From Gammaproteobacteria bacterium (GTDB lineage: Bacteria > Pseudomonadota > Gammaproteobacteria > Eutrophobiales > Eutrophobiaceae), in contig JANQNX010000006.1 of assembly GCA_028279365.1 (NCBI GenBank), positions 62,001-126,000 of the forward strand: a DNA stretch of 64,000 bases. Reading direction: 5' to 3'. A program made the translations under genes and the position numbers. Shown here in pieces: positions 33,896 to 43,220 of this stretch (position 1 is the stretch's first letter; the number at the start of each line of letters is the position of its first letter). The notes beneath the pieces were generated by a model. The model did not search any database. It worked only from the letters and a program-made list of their open reading frames with translations, and was not told where the DNA came from.

Positions 33896-35287
33896 TCAGT
33901 TACGTCGCCAAATTGTCCCTTGCGGCGTATCTTCCAACGAGATATTCATGGTATTCAACTTATCCCGAATCTCATCCGCCTTGCCATAATCTTTCGCTGC
34001 CTTGGCCTCGGCTCTTGCGGCAATTAAAGCCTCGATTTCTTCAACATCATTCTGATCCTCTGAAGATGTCGATTTTGCTTGAAGAAAATCCTTAGGATTA
34101 TCCTGCAATAGTCCCAATACGCTACCCAGATGTTTCAAAGTCGCTGCCAATGATTGCGCCTCTTCAGATTGCTTGTCGGCTTGTTTATTTAGATCACGCG
34201 CCAGTTCATGTAATAGCGCGACTGCTTTTGGCGTATTGAAATCGTCGTTCATAAACGCATCAAACTGCTCAACTTTGGCGGTATCAATCTTGTCTTCACT
34301 AATCAGATTGGCATCACGCAATGCGGTATATAAACGTGACAAGGCGGCTTTTGCCTCTTCCAGGTTTTCCTGGGAGTAATTCAGTGGGCTGCGATAATGG
34401 CTGGAGAGAATAAAGAAGCGCACGACTTCGGGTAGAAACTCTTTTAACACTTCTCTAACAGTGAAAAAGTTACCCAGTGATTTTGACATTTTTTCCTCAT
34501 CAACCCTGACAAAGCCATTGTGTATCCAGGTGTTCACAAACTTCTCGCCAGTACAACATACTGATTGCGCTATCTCGTTTTCATGATGAGGAAACTGTAA
34601 ATCCTGCCCGCCACCATGAATATCAAAGTGATTACCGAGGCAATGAGTAGACATCGCGGAACACTCGATATGCCAACCAGGTCTGCCCTCACCCCATGGA
34701 GAAGGCCAGCTTGGTTCTCCTGGCTTAGCTGCCTTCCAAAGTACGAAATCAAGCGGGTCGTGTTTCTCTTCCTGCACACCGACGCGCTCACCGGCGCGCA
34801 AATCTTCCAGCTGTTTACCGGAAAGTTGGCCATACTCACTATATGAATTCACATCGAAGTAGACATCATGATTCAAACCGACATAGCCATGGCCATTGGC
34901 AATGATTTGTTCAATCATATCGATAATTTGTTGCATATAAAGTGTGGCTCTGGGCTCTTCGTCCGGAGGGATAACGCCTAAGGCCGCCGAATCCTCATTC
35001 ATTGCGGTAATAAAACGTTCTGTCAGGTCGCCAATGGATTCCTGATTTTCATTTGCGCGTTGAATAATCTTGTCATCGATATCAGTGATGTTGCGCACGT
35101 AATGTACGGCATAACCGAGGTGTCGAAGATGGCGCGCAATCATATCGAACACCACCATGACCCGAGCGTGTCCAATATGGCACAGGTCGTAGACTGTCAT
35201 ACCACAGACATACATGCTGACCTTACCCGGTTGTATGGGCGTAAACGCTTCTTTTTTATTGGTCAGGCTATTGTATATGGTAAGCAT
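33896..35287 (-). CDS. cysS: Cysteinyl-tRNA synthetase
   Basis: Class I aminoacyl-tRNA synthetase that charges tRNA-Cys. The HIGH motif is at residues 37-40 ([10 protein letters not shown]), zinc ligand Cys28 is in YVCGMTVYD, and KMSKS is at residues 266-270. The length of 463 residues is normal. It stands upstream of the tRNA-Pro-Arg-His-Lys group on the same strand, divergent from ppiB. In Pseudomonas folD lies next to cysS; here no folD is seen. Confidence 0.98.
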   Translation of the reverse strand: MLTIYNSLTNKKEAFTPIQPGKVSMYVCGMTVYDLCHIGHARVMVVFDMIARHLRHLGYAVHYVRNITDIDDKIIQRANENQESIGDLTERFITAMNEDSAALGVIPPDEEPRATLYMQQIIDMIEQIIANGHGYVGLNHDVYFDVNSYSEYGQLSGKQLEDLRAGERVGVQEEKHDPLDFVLWKAAKPGEPSWPSPWGEGRPGWHIECSAMSTHCLGNHFDIHGGGQDLQFPHHENEIAQSVCCTGEKFVNTWIHNGFVRVDEEKMSKSLGNFFTVREVLKEFLPEVVRFFILSSHYRSPLNYSQENLEEAKAALSRLYTALRDANLISEDKIDTAKVEQFDAFMNDDFNTPKAVALLHELARDLNKQADKQSEEAQSLAATLKHLGSVLGLLQDNPKDFLQAKSTSSEDQNDVEEIEALIAARAEAKAAKDYGKADEIRDKLNTMNISLEDTPQGTIWRRN

Positions 35288-35450
35288 GGTTTGCGTTCTT
35301 TATTACTCAATAAACAGGGAATTCGTGCAGTCGTAGCGATAAATTGGCGCGCATCTTAGCGGAAAGGCGATTATTGGACAAAAGGAATTTGTCATCGCCA
35401 AACTAGCAGGCATAATCTGCCCTCAAATATTGATAACACGGGAGAGAATC

Positions 35451-35954
35451 ATGAAGGTGCAAATCACCACGTCACTGGGCCCCATTACCTTGCAGTTAAA
35501 TGCCGACAAGGCACCCAATACCGTAAAAAACTTTGTCGATTACGTAAATAGTGGCTTTTACAGCGGTACAATTTTTCATCGTGTGATTGAAGATTTCATG
35601 ATCCAGGGTGGCGGGCTTGATGCCGACATGAATACAAAAAAAACCGAAGCGCCAATTAAAAACGAAGCCAACAATGGCTTAAGCAATACCTATGGCACAA
35701 TTGCAATGGCACGAACCGGCGATCCGCATTCTGCTTCCGCACAGTTTTATATCAATACCAATGACAACTTGTTTCTCGATTTTCAATCGGAAACGGAAGA
35801 TGGCTGGGGTTATTGTGTCTTCGGTGAAGTGGTAGAAGGGATCGAAGTCGTCAACAACATTGAAGAAAAACCGACCACCATGCGCGATGGTTATCAGGAC
35901 GTACCGGAAGAAGTGATCACCATAGAAAAAATGGAAGTCGTCGCTGAAGATTAG
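35451..35954 (+). CDS. ppiB: Peptidyl-prolyl cis-trans isomerase B (cyclophilin)
   Basis: Cytoplasmic cyclophilin-type isomerase of 167 residues. The characteristic segments FHRVIEDFMIQGG and SASAQFYINTNDN are present. The ATG at 35451 with the RBS GGAGAG (35441-35446) is the real start; a TTG further upstream is in frame but would precede the RBS. It is followed after 14 bp by lpxH on the same strand, the usual gammaproteobacterial pairing. Confidence 0.96.
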   Translation: MKVQITTSLGPITLQLNADKAPNTVKNFVDYVNSGFYSGTIFHRVIEDFMIQGGGLDADMNTKKTEAPIKNEANNGLSNTYGTIAMARTGDPHSASAQFYINTNDNLFLDFQSETEDGWGYCVFGEVVEGIEVVNNIEEKPTTMRDGYQDVPEEVITIEKMEVVAED

Positions 35955-35968
35955 TTGCCAGGCTTGTC

Positions 35969-36715
35969 ATGATCACGCTGTTCATTTCCGATTTGCATTT
36001 AAGTAGCAGCAGACCAGAAAAGCTTGAACTGTTTTATCAATTCCTGTCAGGCCCGGCATTAACCGCTGATGCACTTTATATCCTTGGCGATCTGTTCGAG
36101 GATTTCTGGATAGGGGTTGATGATACAAGACCGCCTAATGACGATGTGCTTAGGGCATTAAAGGCCTACAGTGAACACAGCCATACCCAACTGTTTGTCA
36201 TGCCCGGTAATCGGGACTTTCACCTGGATAAAAAATTTGCACAAAAGACAGGGGCAAAACTCATCGACGACCCACAAGTCATTATAATTAATGATCAGTC
36301 CGTATTGATTATGCATGGCGATACTTTATGCACTGACGATAAACAGTATCAACGCTGGCGTCGTTTCATTACCAACCCGATCATTAGCTGGCTGAATCTA
36401 AGAATGCCGATGTCATTACGCAAAAAAATTGCCAGCGATGTCAGGACTGCGACCAAGGCATCATTAAAACAAAAATCATTAGAGATAATGGATGTGTCTA
36501 ATGATACCGTAACAAAAACAATGATTGACCATAAAGTCAAAACCCTGATTCACGGACATACACATCGACAGGCAATGCATGATTTACTATTGAATGGTGA
36601 AACAGCGAAACGAATCGTATTGGGTGACTGGTATGAAAGTGACTGCGTATTAATTGCCGACGAATCAGGCTTTCAATTCAAACGAATAGCGGAATACATT
36701 CAGCAAAAAGCCTAA
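35969..36715 (+). CDS. lpxH: LpxH, UDP-2,3-diacylglucosamine diphosphatase
   Basis: Calcineurin-like metallophosphatase of lipid A synthesis, forming lipid X at the inner membrane surface. The metal motifs are visible in order: SDLHL, GDLFEDFW, GNRDF, MHGD and HGHTHR. The length of 248 residues matches the LpxH family. Its 3' end overlaps that of convergent ampE by 4 bp. Confidence 0.96.
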   Translation: MITLFISDLHLSSSRPEKLELFYQFLSGPALTADALYILGDLFEDFWIGVDDTRPPNDDVLRALKAYSEHSHTQLFVMPGNRDFHLDKKFAQKTGAKLIDDPQVIIINDQSVLIMHGDTLCTDDKQYQRWRRFITNPIISWLNLRMPMSLRKKIASDVRTATKASLKQKSLEIMDVSNDTVTKTMIDHKVKTLIHGHTHRQAMHDLLLNGETAKRIVLGDWYESDCVLIADESGFQFKRIAEYIQQKA

Positions 36716-37572
36716 CCTAACTTACCCGAGAGCGTCATGATCGCGATCACAGCCAACCAGATAATTAAGGTTCTGTTTAGTAAACCTTTTAGTTCGTCAA
36801 TCCAATAAGCACTACCTTCATCGTCATTTTTTTCCGGTGAATACTGGAGCGCACCTACGCCACCGGCTATCAATACTGCTTGGTTGACTGAGATAGATAA
36901 TGCCTCATGTTTTCGCCAACCGTCCAACGCATCCATCATGTGCGCGGCCAGTGCCATACCTAATACCATCAAGCGAGAAACCGGCCATTCAAGGATATCC
37001 TGCAAATCGCGCAGGCTATTGGAGAAGCCGCTTTCGATTTCCAAGAGCTCTTTACGCAATTCCATTACGATTCGGTATAAAAACGCACCGGCTACACCCA
37101 ACACCAGAAACCAGAATATCACCGCAAATGTTCTGCACAGGGATTCAACCAGTGCTGATTTCATCACCGCTAATTCATCCCTGTCACTATCATCAATCAC
37201 AACTCGGTTAATGATTTGCTCTGTTAGGTGTTGTTGCTGTTCATGCTTGTCATCTTCATACGCCACCACCAGGTAGTCGAGTTGGTTATCCAGTTTTTCC
37301 GGTGCGAGACAGTAGACCAATACTGCTAGAGTAAAAAGCCCTTCAAACAGACTGTGCCAACCATCCAGAAATAACAGCAATAATACAAATAGTAACATCG
37401 GTATGAACAATAAACCGATGACACCCAACGGCCCGTTCCATTGCGCGTGATGCGCGACACGTTTTTCAGAATAGTAGTAATAGGATCGGAGCCAGGAAAA
37501 ATCGCGCAATCGTTCCAGACCGCCGAGAAAGAAGTCTAATCCTAATGCAACAAGAATAATGATGAGTGTCAT
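36712..37572 (-). CDS. ampE: AmpE-like inner membrane regulatory protein
   Basis: A 286-residue membrane protein of the AmpE family (COG3725) with four or so hydrophobic helices, opening MTLIIILVALGLDFFLGGLE and containing RSYYYYSEKRV. AmpE is linked with beta-lactamase induction and peptidoglycan recycling, although its molecular role is poorly defined. It overlaps the upstream ampD by 4 bp (ATGA), the standard ampDE arrangement, and overlaps lpxH tail to tail. Confidence 0.9.
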   Translation of the reverse strand: MTLIIILVALGLDFFLGGLERLRDFSWLRSYYYYSEKRVAHHAQWNGPLGVIGLLFIPMLLFVLLLLFLDGWHSLFEGLFTLAVLVYCLAPEKLDNQLDYLVVAYEDDKHEQQQHLTEQIINRVVIDDSDRDELAVMKSALVESLCRTFAVIFWFLVLGVAGAFLYRIVMELRKELLEIESGFSNSLRDLQDILEWPVSRLMVLGMALAAHMMDALDGWRKHEALSISVNQAVLIAGGVGALQYSPEKNDDEGSAYWIDELKGLLNRTLIIWLAVIAIMTLSGKLG

Positions 37573-38123
37573 TGTATTAGCGAGAAATAATAATCCCAGT
37601 CAAAAGCTTCGCCCGGATCGGTCTTTCGATCCGGAGCAATATGAGAATGACCCACGATACGATCTTTTGTAATCTGATTCCATACTTCACGAATCGATTT
37701 TGTCACCTCTGCCAACGTCAGATACTGTGCATCGCAATAATTTTCATCGTCGCAACCCTCTAACTCAATACCGATAGAAAAGTCATTACATACCTGTCTG
37801 CCATCAAACTCCGACTCACCGGCATGCCAGGCACGTTTCGTCAGCGGCACGTATTGCGTCAACTGAGCCTGGCGATTAATGAATAAATGGGACGAAACCC
37901 GCAGGTGTTTGATCTCATCAAAATAAGGATGCACATCGGGATCAAGACAATTGGTAAACAATTGATCGACATGCGGTCCACCATATTGTCCGGGTGGCAG
38001 GCTGATACTATGAATGACTAGTAGAGAAATATCATCACTATCCGGACGCGCATCGCAATTGGGAGAGTTGACCTGACGAGCCTGTTTTACAATGCCTTTT
38101 GTTTTATCGATTGAATACGTCAT
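37569..38123 (-). CDS. ampD: AmpD, 1,6-anhydro-N-acetylmuramyl-L-alanine amidase
   Basis: Cytoplasmic zinc amidase that removes peptides from anhydro-muropeptides during cell-wall recycling. Zinc ligands are seen as His in LLVIHSISLPPG, His in IVGHSHIAPDRKTDPG, and Asp in the same segment; the catalytic Lys/Asp region DRKTDPG is intact. No signal peptide, as expected for AmpD, not AmiD. Length 184 is normal. ampE overlaps by 4 bp downstream. Confidence 0.95.
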   Translation of the reverse strand: MTYSIDKTKGIVKQARQVNSPNCDARPDSDDISLLVIHSISLPPGQYGGPHVDQLFTNCLDPDVHPYFDEIKHLRVSSHLFINRQAQLTQYVPLTKRAWHAGESEFDGRQVCNDFSIGIELEGCDDENYCDAQYLTLAEVTKSIREVWNQITKDRIVGHSHIAPDRKTDPGEAFDWDYYFSLIQ

Positions 38124-38185
38124 TATCAGCGCTGGTTAAAAACGCCATGATAACACTAAGACTGCGCTACCCTAATCTATTGCGC

Positions 38186-38647
38186 TTATTCGGAAGCGGA
38201 TTCGATTAATTTAATTAATGCCTTATTTTTTGTTTTCTCGGCGATTTCAACCACCGTTTTTTCATTCTTATCTTTAAGCGTGGGATCAGCGCCCGCCTTG
38301 ACTAGTTCTTCGACAACCATAATTTTCTGGTTAGCCGTCGCAATCATTAAAGCGGTACGGCCATTCGCGTCGGCAAGGTTTACATCTGCCCCTTCAACAA
38401 TAAATTCACGCACGATCTTTTGATTACCATAATAAGCCGCGCTCATTAAGGCTGTCCTGCCGGCTGCATTCTTTGCATTGACGTCGACACCATCAGCGAG
38501 CATCGATTTCACTTCTCGCAAGCGCCCTTCCTTTGCCGCGTTGTACAGCTGAATTTCAGGCGTGACCTCAGCCGAATGTAATGCAGTCGTCCAAAATAAA
38601 AATGGAATCAAGACTATTTGTAGTGCTCTAATACGCATCTGTCTCAC
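38186..38647 (-). CDS. Exported ankyrin-repeat protein
   Basis: A 153-residue protein with a Sec signal peptide (ALQIVLIPFLFWTTALHSA) and three to four ankyrin repeats, for example GVDVNAKNAAGRTALMSAAY, then DVNLADANGRTALMIAT. A C-terminal Lys/Glu-rich helix follows. Likely a periplasmic protein-binding module; the partner is unknown. It is divergent from the retropepsin-like protease gene, 52 bp apart. Confidence 0.85.
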   Translation of the reverse strand: MRQMRIRALQIVLIPFLFWTTALHSAEVTPEIQLYNAAKEGRLREVKSMLADGVDVNAKNAAGRTALMSAAYYGNQKIVREFIVEGADVNLADANGRTALMIATANQKIMVVEELVKAGADPTLKDKNEKTVVEIAEKTKNKALIKLIESASE

Positions 38648-38699
38648 AGTTGTTTGTTTCTATGACTTAACTATCGGTTTTTACCGGTAAATCTTGAAT

Positions 38700-39215
38700 A
38701 TGGAAGAACCTGATTTTCAAAAACGTACCGGCGGTACCATGATTATTTTGAGCTGGATCGTGGCGCTGGGCTTACTCAGCTGGTTTTTTGCCGATTATTT
38801 ATCCAAACAAGCGAATCCTAACCAGAACCTGTCTATGCAATTGAATCAGGGTGTGAAAGAAGTCATCTTAAAACGCAACCGTGCTGGACACTATGTTGCG
38901 AGCGGCATGATCAATCAGCAACCTGTGACATTTATCCTCGATACCGGTGCGACGCATATCAGTATCCCGGCCCATATCGCACGGCGTATTGACCTCAATC
39001 AGGGTATCGCGATGCCAGTGCAAACAGCCAATGGTATCGCCCACGTTTATGCAACCGACCTGGATAGCGTCGACCTGGGAGGTATAGAACTGAAGAACAT
39101 ACGCGCCAATATCAACCCCTTTATGCAAACCGATGAAGTGCTGCTTGGCATGAGCTTCCTTAAATACCTGGATTTTTCTCAACAAGGCGATCAACTGGTC
39201 ATTCGACAAAATTAA
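38700..39215 (+). CDS. Membrane-anchored retropepsin-like aspartic protease
   Basis: An approximately 171-residue protein with an N-terminal membrane anchor (IILSWIVALGLLSWFFADYL) and one aspartic-protease domain with FILDTGATHISIP, the single catalytic Asp motif of clan AA, then the flap and VLLGMSFLKYLDF. It matches the bacterial TIGR02281-type family and would work as a homodimer in the periplasm. ATG 38700 is preferred over a TTG two codons upstream. Substrates are unknown. Confidence 0.88.
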   Translation: MEEPDFQKRTGGTMIILSWIVALGLLSWFFADYLSKQANPNQNLSMQLNQGVKEVILKRNRAGHYVASGMINQQPVTFILDTGATHISIPAHIARRIDLNQGIAMPVQTANGIAHVYATDLDSVDLGGIELKNIRANINPFMQTDEVLLGMSFLKYLDFSQQGDQLVIRQN

Positions 39216-39272
39216 ACCAATCTGTATAAACTGTTGTTTTAATTCGATTCTTATTCGCTAAGCGAGACTATT

Positions 39273-40631
39273 ATGCAGTGGCTACAGACTCAGTTGGACT
39301 CATTGGTGAGCATCATCTGGGGTGAATATTTATTGATTCCGCTGCTTGCGGTTGTGGGTATCTATCTGACTATCGGTCTGCGCGCTATCACCTGGCGCAA
39401 AATCGGTACGGCGTTCATAGCACTGTGGCAAGGCAGGCGTGGTGCATCTCACACCAAAGGTGATATTAGTCCTTTTCAGGCCTTGATGACGGCGATGTCA
39501 GCCACGGTAGGCACCGGGAATATTGCCGGTGTCGCGACGGCAATTTATATTGGTGGGCCAGGTGCCATTTTTTGGATGTGGGTGATTGCCTTATTCGGGA
39601 TGGCAACAAAATACACCGAAGCTGTACTCGCGGTGACGTATAGAGAAACCGATGCGCTCGGAAATTACGTCGGTGGACCGATGTATTATATTCGTAATGG
39701 TCTCGGCGAAAACTGGCGCTGGATGGCAGCGGCCTTTGCTTTCTTTGCTATGTTTGCCGCATTCGGCATCGGCAATATGGTGCAGTCAAACTCCGTTGCG
39801 GATGAGATGCATAGTTCATTTGCTATCCCTACCTGGATTACCGGCCTGACTCTGGCGGCCTTGGCAGGCACTGTCATCATTGGTGGTGTAAAACGTATCG
39901 CACAGGTCACTGAAAAACTGGTGCCATTCATGGCCATTCTTTATGTTGTTGCGGCACTGTTGATTGTTTTTATCAATGTCGGGAAATTGCCTGCCGTCAT
40001 AACTTTAATTATAGAAAGTGCATTTAATGGCTCGGCTGCGAGTGGTGGCTTTGCCGGTGCCAGTATCTGGATGGCATTACGTGCCGGGTTTGCGCGGGGT
40101 ATTTTTTCAAACGAAGCGGGGCTTGGCAGTGCGCCCATTGCTCATGCTGCCGCGCAAACAAACGACCCGATCAAACAAGGCATGGTAGCCATGCTCGGTA
40201 CCTTTATTGATACATTAATTATATGCAGCCTGACTGCCTTCGTGATTATTCTCACGGGAAGTTGGGATAGCGGACTCAACGGTGCGCCATTAACCTCTGC
40301 GGCTTTTTCCAGCGGACTGGCTGGCTATGGGGGTCATATCGTGACATTCGGGCTGATTCTGTTCGCGTTCACCACCATACTCGGCTGGAGTTATTATGGT
40401 GAGCGTGCCGCCAGCTATCTATTTGGCACGGGTATCATTCTCTATTATCGAATCGCCTGGGTAATCGCGATATTCGCAGGGGCGATGTTTGAACTGGACC
40501 TGGTGTGGTCTTTTGCCGACGTCATGAATGGTTTAATGGCCCTGCCTAATCTGGTCGCATTGTTATTACTCAGTCCGATCGTATTCAGCAAAACCCGCAA
40601 CTATTTTAATAAGAATACGGCCAAATGGTAG
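39273..40631 (+). CDS. Sodium:alanine symporter, AGCS family
   Basis: A 452-residue polytopic transporter of the AGCS family moving alanine or glycine with Na+. The signature region GTGNIAGVATAIYIGGPGA is followed by WMWVIALFGMATKYTEA and later NEAGLGSAPIAHAAA, all strong family marks. About ten or eleven membrane helices are expected. The 3' end overlaps nadC by 7 bp, so both may be cotranscribed. Confidence 0.94.
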   Translation: MQWLQTQLDSLVSIIWGEYLLIPLLAVVGIYLTIGLRAITWRKIGTAFIALWQGRRGASHTKGDISPFQALMTAMSATVGTGNIAGVATAIYIGGPGAIFWMWVIALFGMATKYTEAVLAVTYRETDALGNYVGGPMYYIRNGLGENWRWMAAAFAFFAMFAAFGIGNMVQSNSVADEMHSSFAIPTWITGLTLAALAGTVIIGGVKRIAQVTEKLVPFMAILYVVAALLIVFINVGKLPAVITLIIESAFNGSAASGGFAGASIWMALRAGFARGIFSNEAGLGSAPIAHAAAQTNDPIKQGMVAMLGTFIDTLIICSLTAFVIILTGSWDSGLNGAPLTSAAFSSGLAGYGGHIVTFGLILFAFTTILGWSYYGERAASYLFGTGIILYYRIAWVIAIFAGAMFELDLVWSFADVMNGLMALPNLVALLLLSPIVFSKTRNYFNKNTAKW

Positions 40632-41449
40632 TCGAGCAACAGGTCATTAAAAAAAATGTCGAAATCGCCCTGACTGAAGATGTCGGCACTGGTGACATTA
40701 CTGCAGAGCTGTTAGCCAAAGATACGCTTAGCCAAGCGCAGTTGGTTTGTCGCGAAACGGCTATCTTATGTGGACAGGCCTGGTTTAATGAAACGTTCCA
40801 GCAACTAGATGACACTATCAATGTTAATTGGCTGGCGAATGATGGCGATAACTTGTCTCCTGAGCAACCTGTTTGTCATATCAAAGGTAATTCACGCGCA
40901 TTACTAACTGGCGAACGTACCGCAATTAACTTTTTACAAACGTTTTCGGGTACCGCAACCACTGTTCATCATTACGTTGAGTTAATTAAAGGTACGAATA
41001 CCAAACTGCTCGACACAAGAAAAACCATTCCTGGACTCAGACGCGCACAAAAATATGCCGTGAGCTGCGGCGGTGGAAAAAATCATCGTATTGGTTTATT
41101 TGATGCTTACCTGATTAAGGAAAATCATATCCTTGCCAAAGGCAGCATTGCCAATGCCGTCAATGAAGCGAAGAAAACCGGTCAACCCGTTGAGGTGGAA
41201 GTTGAAAATATGCAGGAGTTAGAACAAGCGTTAATGGCAAAAGCAAATAGAATACTGCTGGATAATTTTAGTTTGGACAATCTCAGGGCTGCAGTAAAAA
41301 AAACCCAAGGCCAAGCCGAACTGGAGGCCTCGGGTAATATCACAGAAGATAACTTACGCGAAATTGCACTAACTGGCGTTGACTATATTTCTATTGGCGC
41401 ATTAACCAAGCATATCAAGGCCATCGATTTTTCACTTCGGTTTGAGTAA
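40625..41449 (+). CDS. nadC: Quinolinate phosphoribosyltransferase
   Basis: NAD biosynthesis enzyme turning quinolinate plus PRPP into nicotinate mononucleotide. Key segments are LTGERTAINFLQTFSG, LDTRKTIPGLRRAQKYAV and GGGKNHRIGLFDAYLIKENH, which carry the conserved phosphate-binding Arg/Lys residues. Length 274 is typical. nadC near ampDE is common in gammaproteobacteria. Its stop is 4 bp from that of convergent fchA. Confidence 0.96.
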   Translation: MVVEQQVIKKNVEIALTEDVGTGDITAELLAKDTLSQAQLVCRETAILCGQAWFNETFQQLDDTINVNWLANDGDNLSPEQPVCHIKGNSRALLTGERTAINFLQTFSGTATTVHHYVELIKGTNTKLLDTRKTIPGLRRAQKYAVSCGGGKNHRIGLFDAYLIKENHILAKGSIANAVNEAKKTGQPVEVEVENMQELEQALMAKANRILLDNFSLDNLRAAVKKTQGQAELEASGNITEDNLREIALTGVDYISIGALTKHIKAIDFSLRFE

Positions 41450-41453
41450 AGAT

Positions 41454-42077
41454 TTATAGTTTATCTTTTACGATGTCGTAAATTTCATCTTTTAAGCCAT
41501 CCATTCCGTCAAGGATGTCTTCCAGTTTCTTGCGACGAGTCTCAACAAACTCCTGGTCTTTAATGCCGCCAATGTTAATGTAGACGTTCAGCGCCGCACT
41601 TCTTAAACCAGCATAACCCGCTAATACCGCAACGCCGGCATCACTGATCACATTCTTATTGCCTTTCTCAGCAATGGGCTGACTAAGTTTAACTACTTCA
41701 TGACACAGCTTGGCACATTCCAATGGCACATCAGTCGCCTCTTTTAATGCGGCCTGAATTTCTGTAGAACGTGCCTGTTTTTCTTCGTCCGTTTCTTTCG
41801 GCATGCCGTAAGAGGCCATGACGCGATCAAATACGCGAATATCATCCTGGATTGCTTCGGTTAATTTCATGCGTAGCACTTCTGACTTGGCCAGTATTTC
41901 CTGGGAGTCTTGTTCAACCTCTTCATAACCTTTTTTACCAATGGTGAAATTTGCCACCATGCTGATTAATGCCGCGCCCATTGCCCCCGATATAGCCGCC
42001 GCACCACCGCCACCTGGAGTGGACGATTTGCTCGCCAGTTCATCCAGGAACGTCTGGATCGTCATATCTTTTATCAT
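41454..42077 (-). CDS. fchA: FchA, methenyl-tetrahydrofolate cyclohydrolase
   Basis: A 207-residue member of the formiminotransferase-cyclodeaminase-like family. The signature STPGGGGAAAISGAMGAAL is near the N-terminus, and the protein is otherwise helical (LRMKLTEAIQDDIRVFDRVM). FchA converts methenyl-H4F to formyl-H4F in methylotrophs such as Methylobacterium, where it works with MtdA. Here it is divergent from mtdA across 261 bp, supporting that role. In FolD-containing organisms these reactions are done by one enzyme. Confidence 0.9.
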   Translation of the reverse strand: MIKDMTIQTFLDELASKSSTPGGGGAAAISGAMGAALISMVANFTIGKKGYEEVEQDSQEILAKSEVLRMKLTEAIQDDIRVFDRVMASYGMPKETDEEKQARSTEIQAALKEATDVPLECAKLCHEVVKLSQPIAEKGNKNVISDAGVAVLAGYAGLRSAALNVYINIGGIKDQEFVETRRKKLEDILDGMDGLKDEIYDIVKDKL

Positions 42078-42338
42078 GTGTTTACCCTCTGAGCTGGAAA
42101 AAAAAGAGCGCGATTATATGACAGTTATGTGTCAATGGATAATTTTTCAAAATCGCAGGTTGTAATATCAGCAATTTACACAAAAAAAACAGACACTTGT
42201 GGCATGTTATTGCATCGGTTACCTTATGCGTTTCTGGGGCATTCCCCTCGCCAGTAACTGCGTTTTATTTTTTAGATAATTGATTGATTTACTTATTAAT
42301 ATTCAAAAATAACAATAATTCCAGAGGATTTCTCGATA

Positions 42339-43199
42339 ATGAAAAAACTGCTTTTCCAGCTTGATACGGATGCTCATCCTGCTGTTTTCGATTCTGTGGT
42401 TGCCTATGATGGCGGCGCAGATCATGTCATCGGCCATGGTAATGTCACCCCGGACAACGTCACGCCATTAGTCGAGGGCACCATATTCACCCGCGCCCCC
42501 AAAGAAAAAAAGAACACTGCTATATTTGTCGGTGGCAGTGATATGGTGGCCGGAGAAAAATTATTCAAAGCGGTGCAAAAGAACTTTTTTGCTGATTTTC
42601 GTGTATCCGTCATGTTGGACAGTAATGGCAGTAACACAACTGCAGCAGCGGGGGTCGCTAAACTACTTAGCAGTGGAGAGATCAAAGGTAAAAAAGCGGT
42701 AGTGCTGGCCGGTACCGGGCCGGTTGGTCGAAGGGCGGCCGTGATGTTGGCGAAAGAAGGCGCCAGTGAAGTGATAATCAGTTCCCGAGATAGCGGACGT
42801 GCTGATGAAGCCTGCGCGGATATTAAACAAAGCTTTGATGTTGATATTACCCCTGCCGGAGCGGCAAGTTGTGATGACAGAGGCAAGCTGATCGAAGATG
42901 CACAAGTGGTATTTGCTACTGGCGCAGCCGGCGTTGAACTATTAAAGCTGGAACATTGGGAAGGCAATAATTCACTTGAATTAATGGCTGACGCGAATGC
43001 AACGCCGCCAATCGGAATTGGCGGGACTGACATGATGGATCGCGGTAAAGACCGCAATGGTAAACTCATCTGGGGCGCAATAGGATTTGGAACGCTTAAA
43101 CTTGCCGTACACCGTGCCTGCATTGCCAAATTATTTGAATCCAATGATCAATTATTTGATGCTGAAGAAATATTCAGTCTCGCAAAAACGATGGCATAA
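42339..43199 (+). CDS. mtdA: MtdA-type NADP-dependent methylene-H4F/H4MPT dehydrogenase
   Basis: A 286-residue dehydrogenase that is closely similar, from memory, to Methylobacterium MtdA along its whole length: KKLLFQLDTDAHPAVFD, YDGGADHVIGHGNVTPDNV, MLDSNGSNTTAAAGV, VLAGTGPVGRRAAVMLA (nucleotide-binding) and HRACIAKLFES. It has the RBS AGAGGA at 42323-42328. It oxidises methylene-H4F (and H4MPT in some species) with NADP and pairs with the divergent fchA. The presence of both implies C1-unit traffic linked to methylotrophy or formate assimilation. Confidence 0.92.
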   Translation: MKKLLFQLDTDAHPAVFDSVVAYDGGADHVIGHGNVTPDNVTPLVEGTIFTRAPKEKKNTAIFVGGSDMVAGEKLFKAVQKNFFADFRVSVMLDSNGSNTTAAAGVAKLLSSGEIKGKKAVVLAGTGPVGRRAAVMLAKEGASEVIISSRDSGRADEACADIKQSFDVDITPAGAASCDDRGKLIEDAQVVFATGAAGVELLKLEHWEGNNSLELMADANATPPIGIGGTDMMDRGKDRNGKLIWGAIGFGTLKLAVHRACIAKLFESNDQLFDAEEIFSLAKTMA

Positions 43200-43220
43200 G
43201 GTCAGTGGCAACTAAGCTAG

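Noticed and set aside
33453-34027. Short plus-strand frames across tRNA-Arg, tRNA-Pro and the start of the cysS 3' region
   Set aside because: They run through tRNA genes on the opposite strand and have no recognisable protein character.
38186-38647. Ankyrin protein as a eukaryote-type effector
   Set aside because: It is short, has a normal Sec signal and sits beside housekeeping genes; nothing points to a secreted effector.
42422-43144. A 240-residue frame opposite mtdA
   Set aside because: mtdA is matched along its full length to a known family; the antisense frame is low-complexity Ser/Pro/Ala and lacks an RBS.
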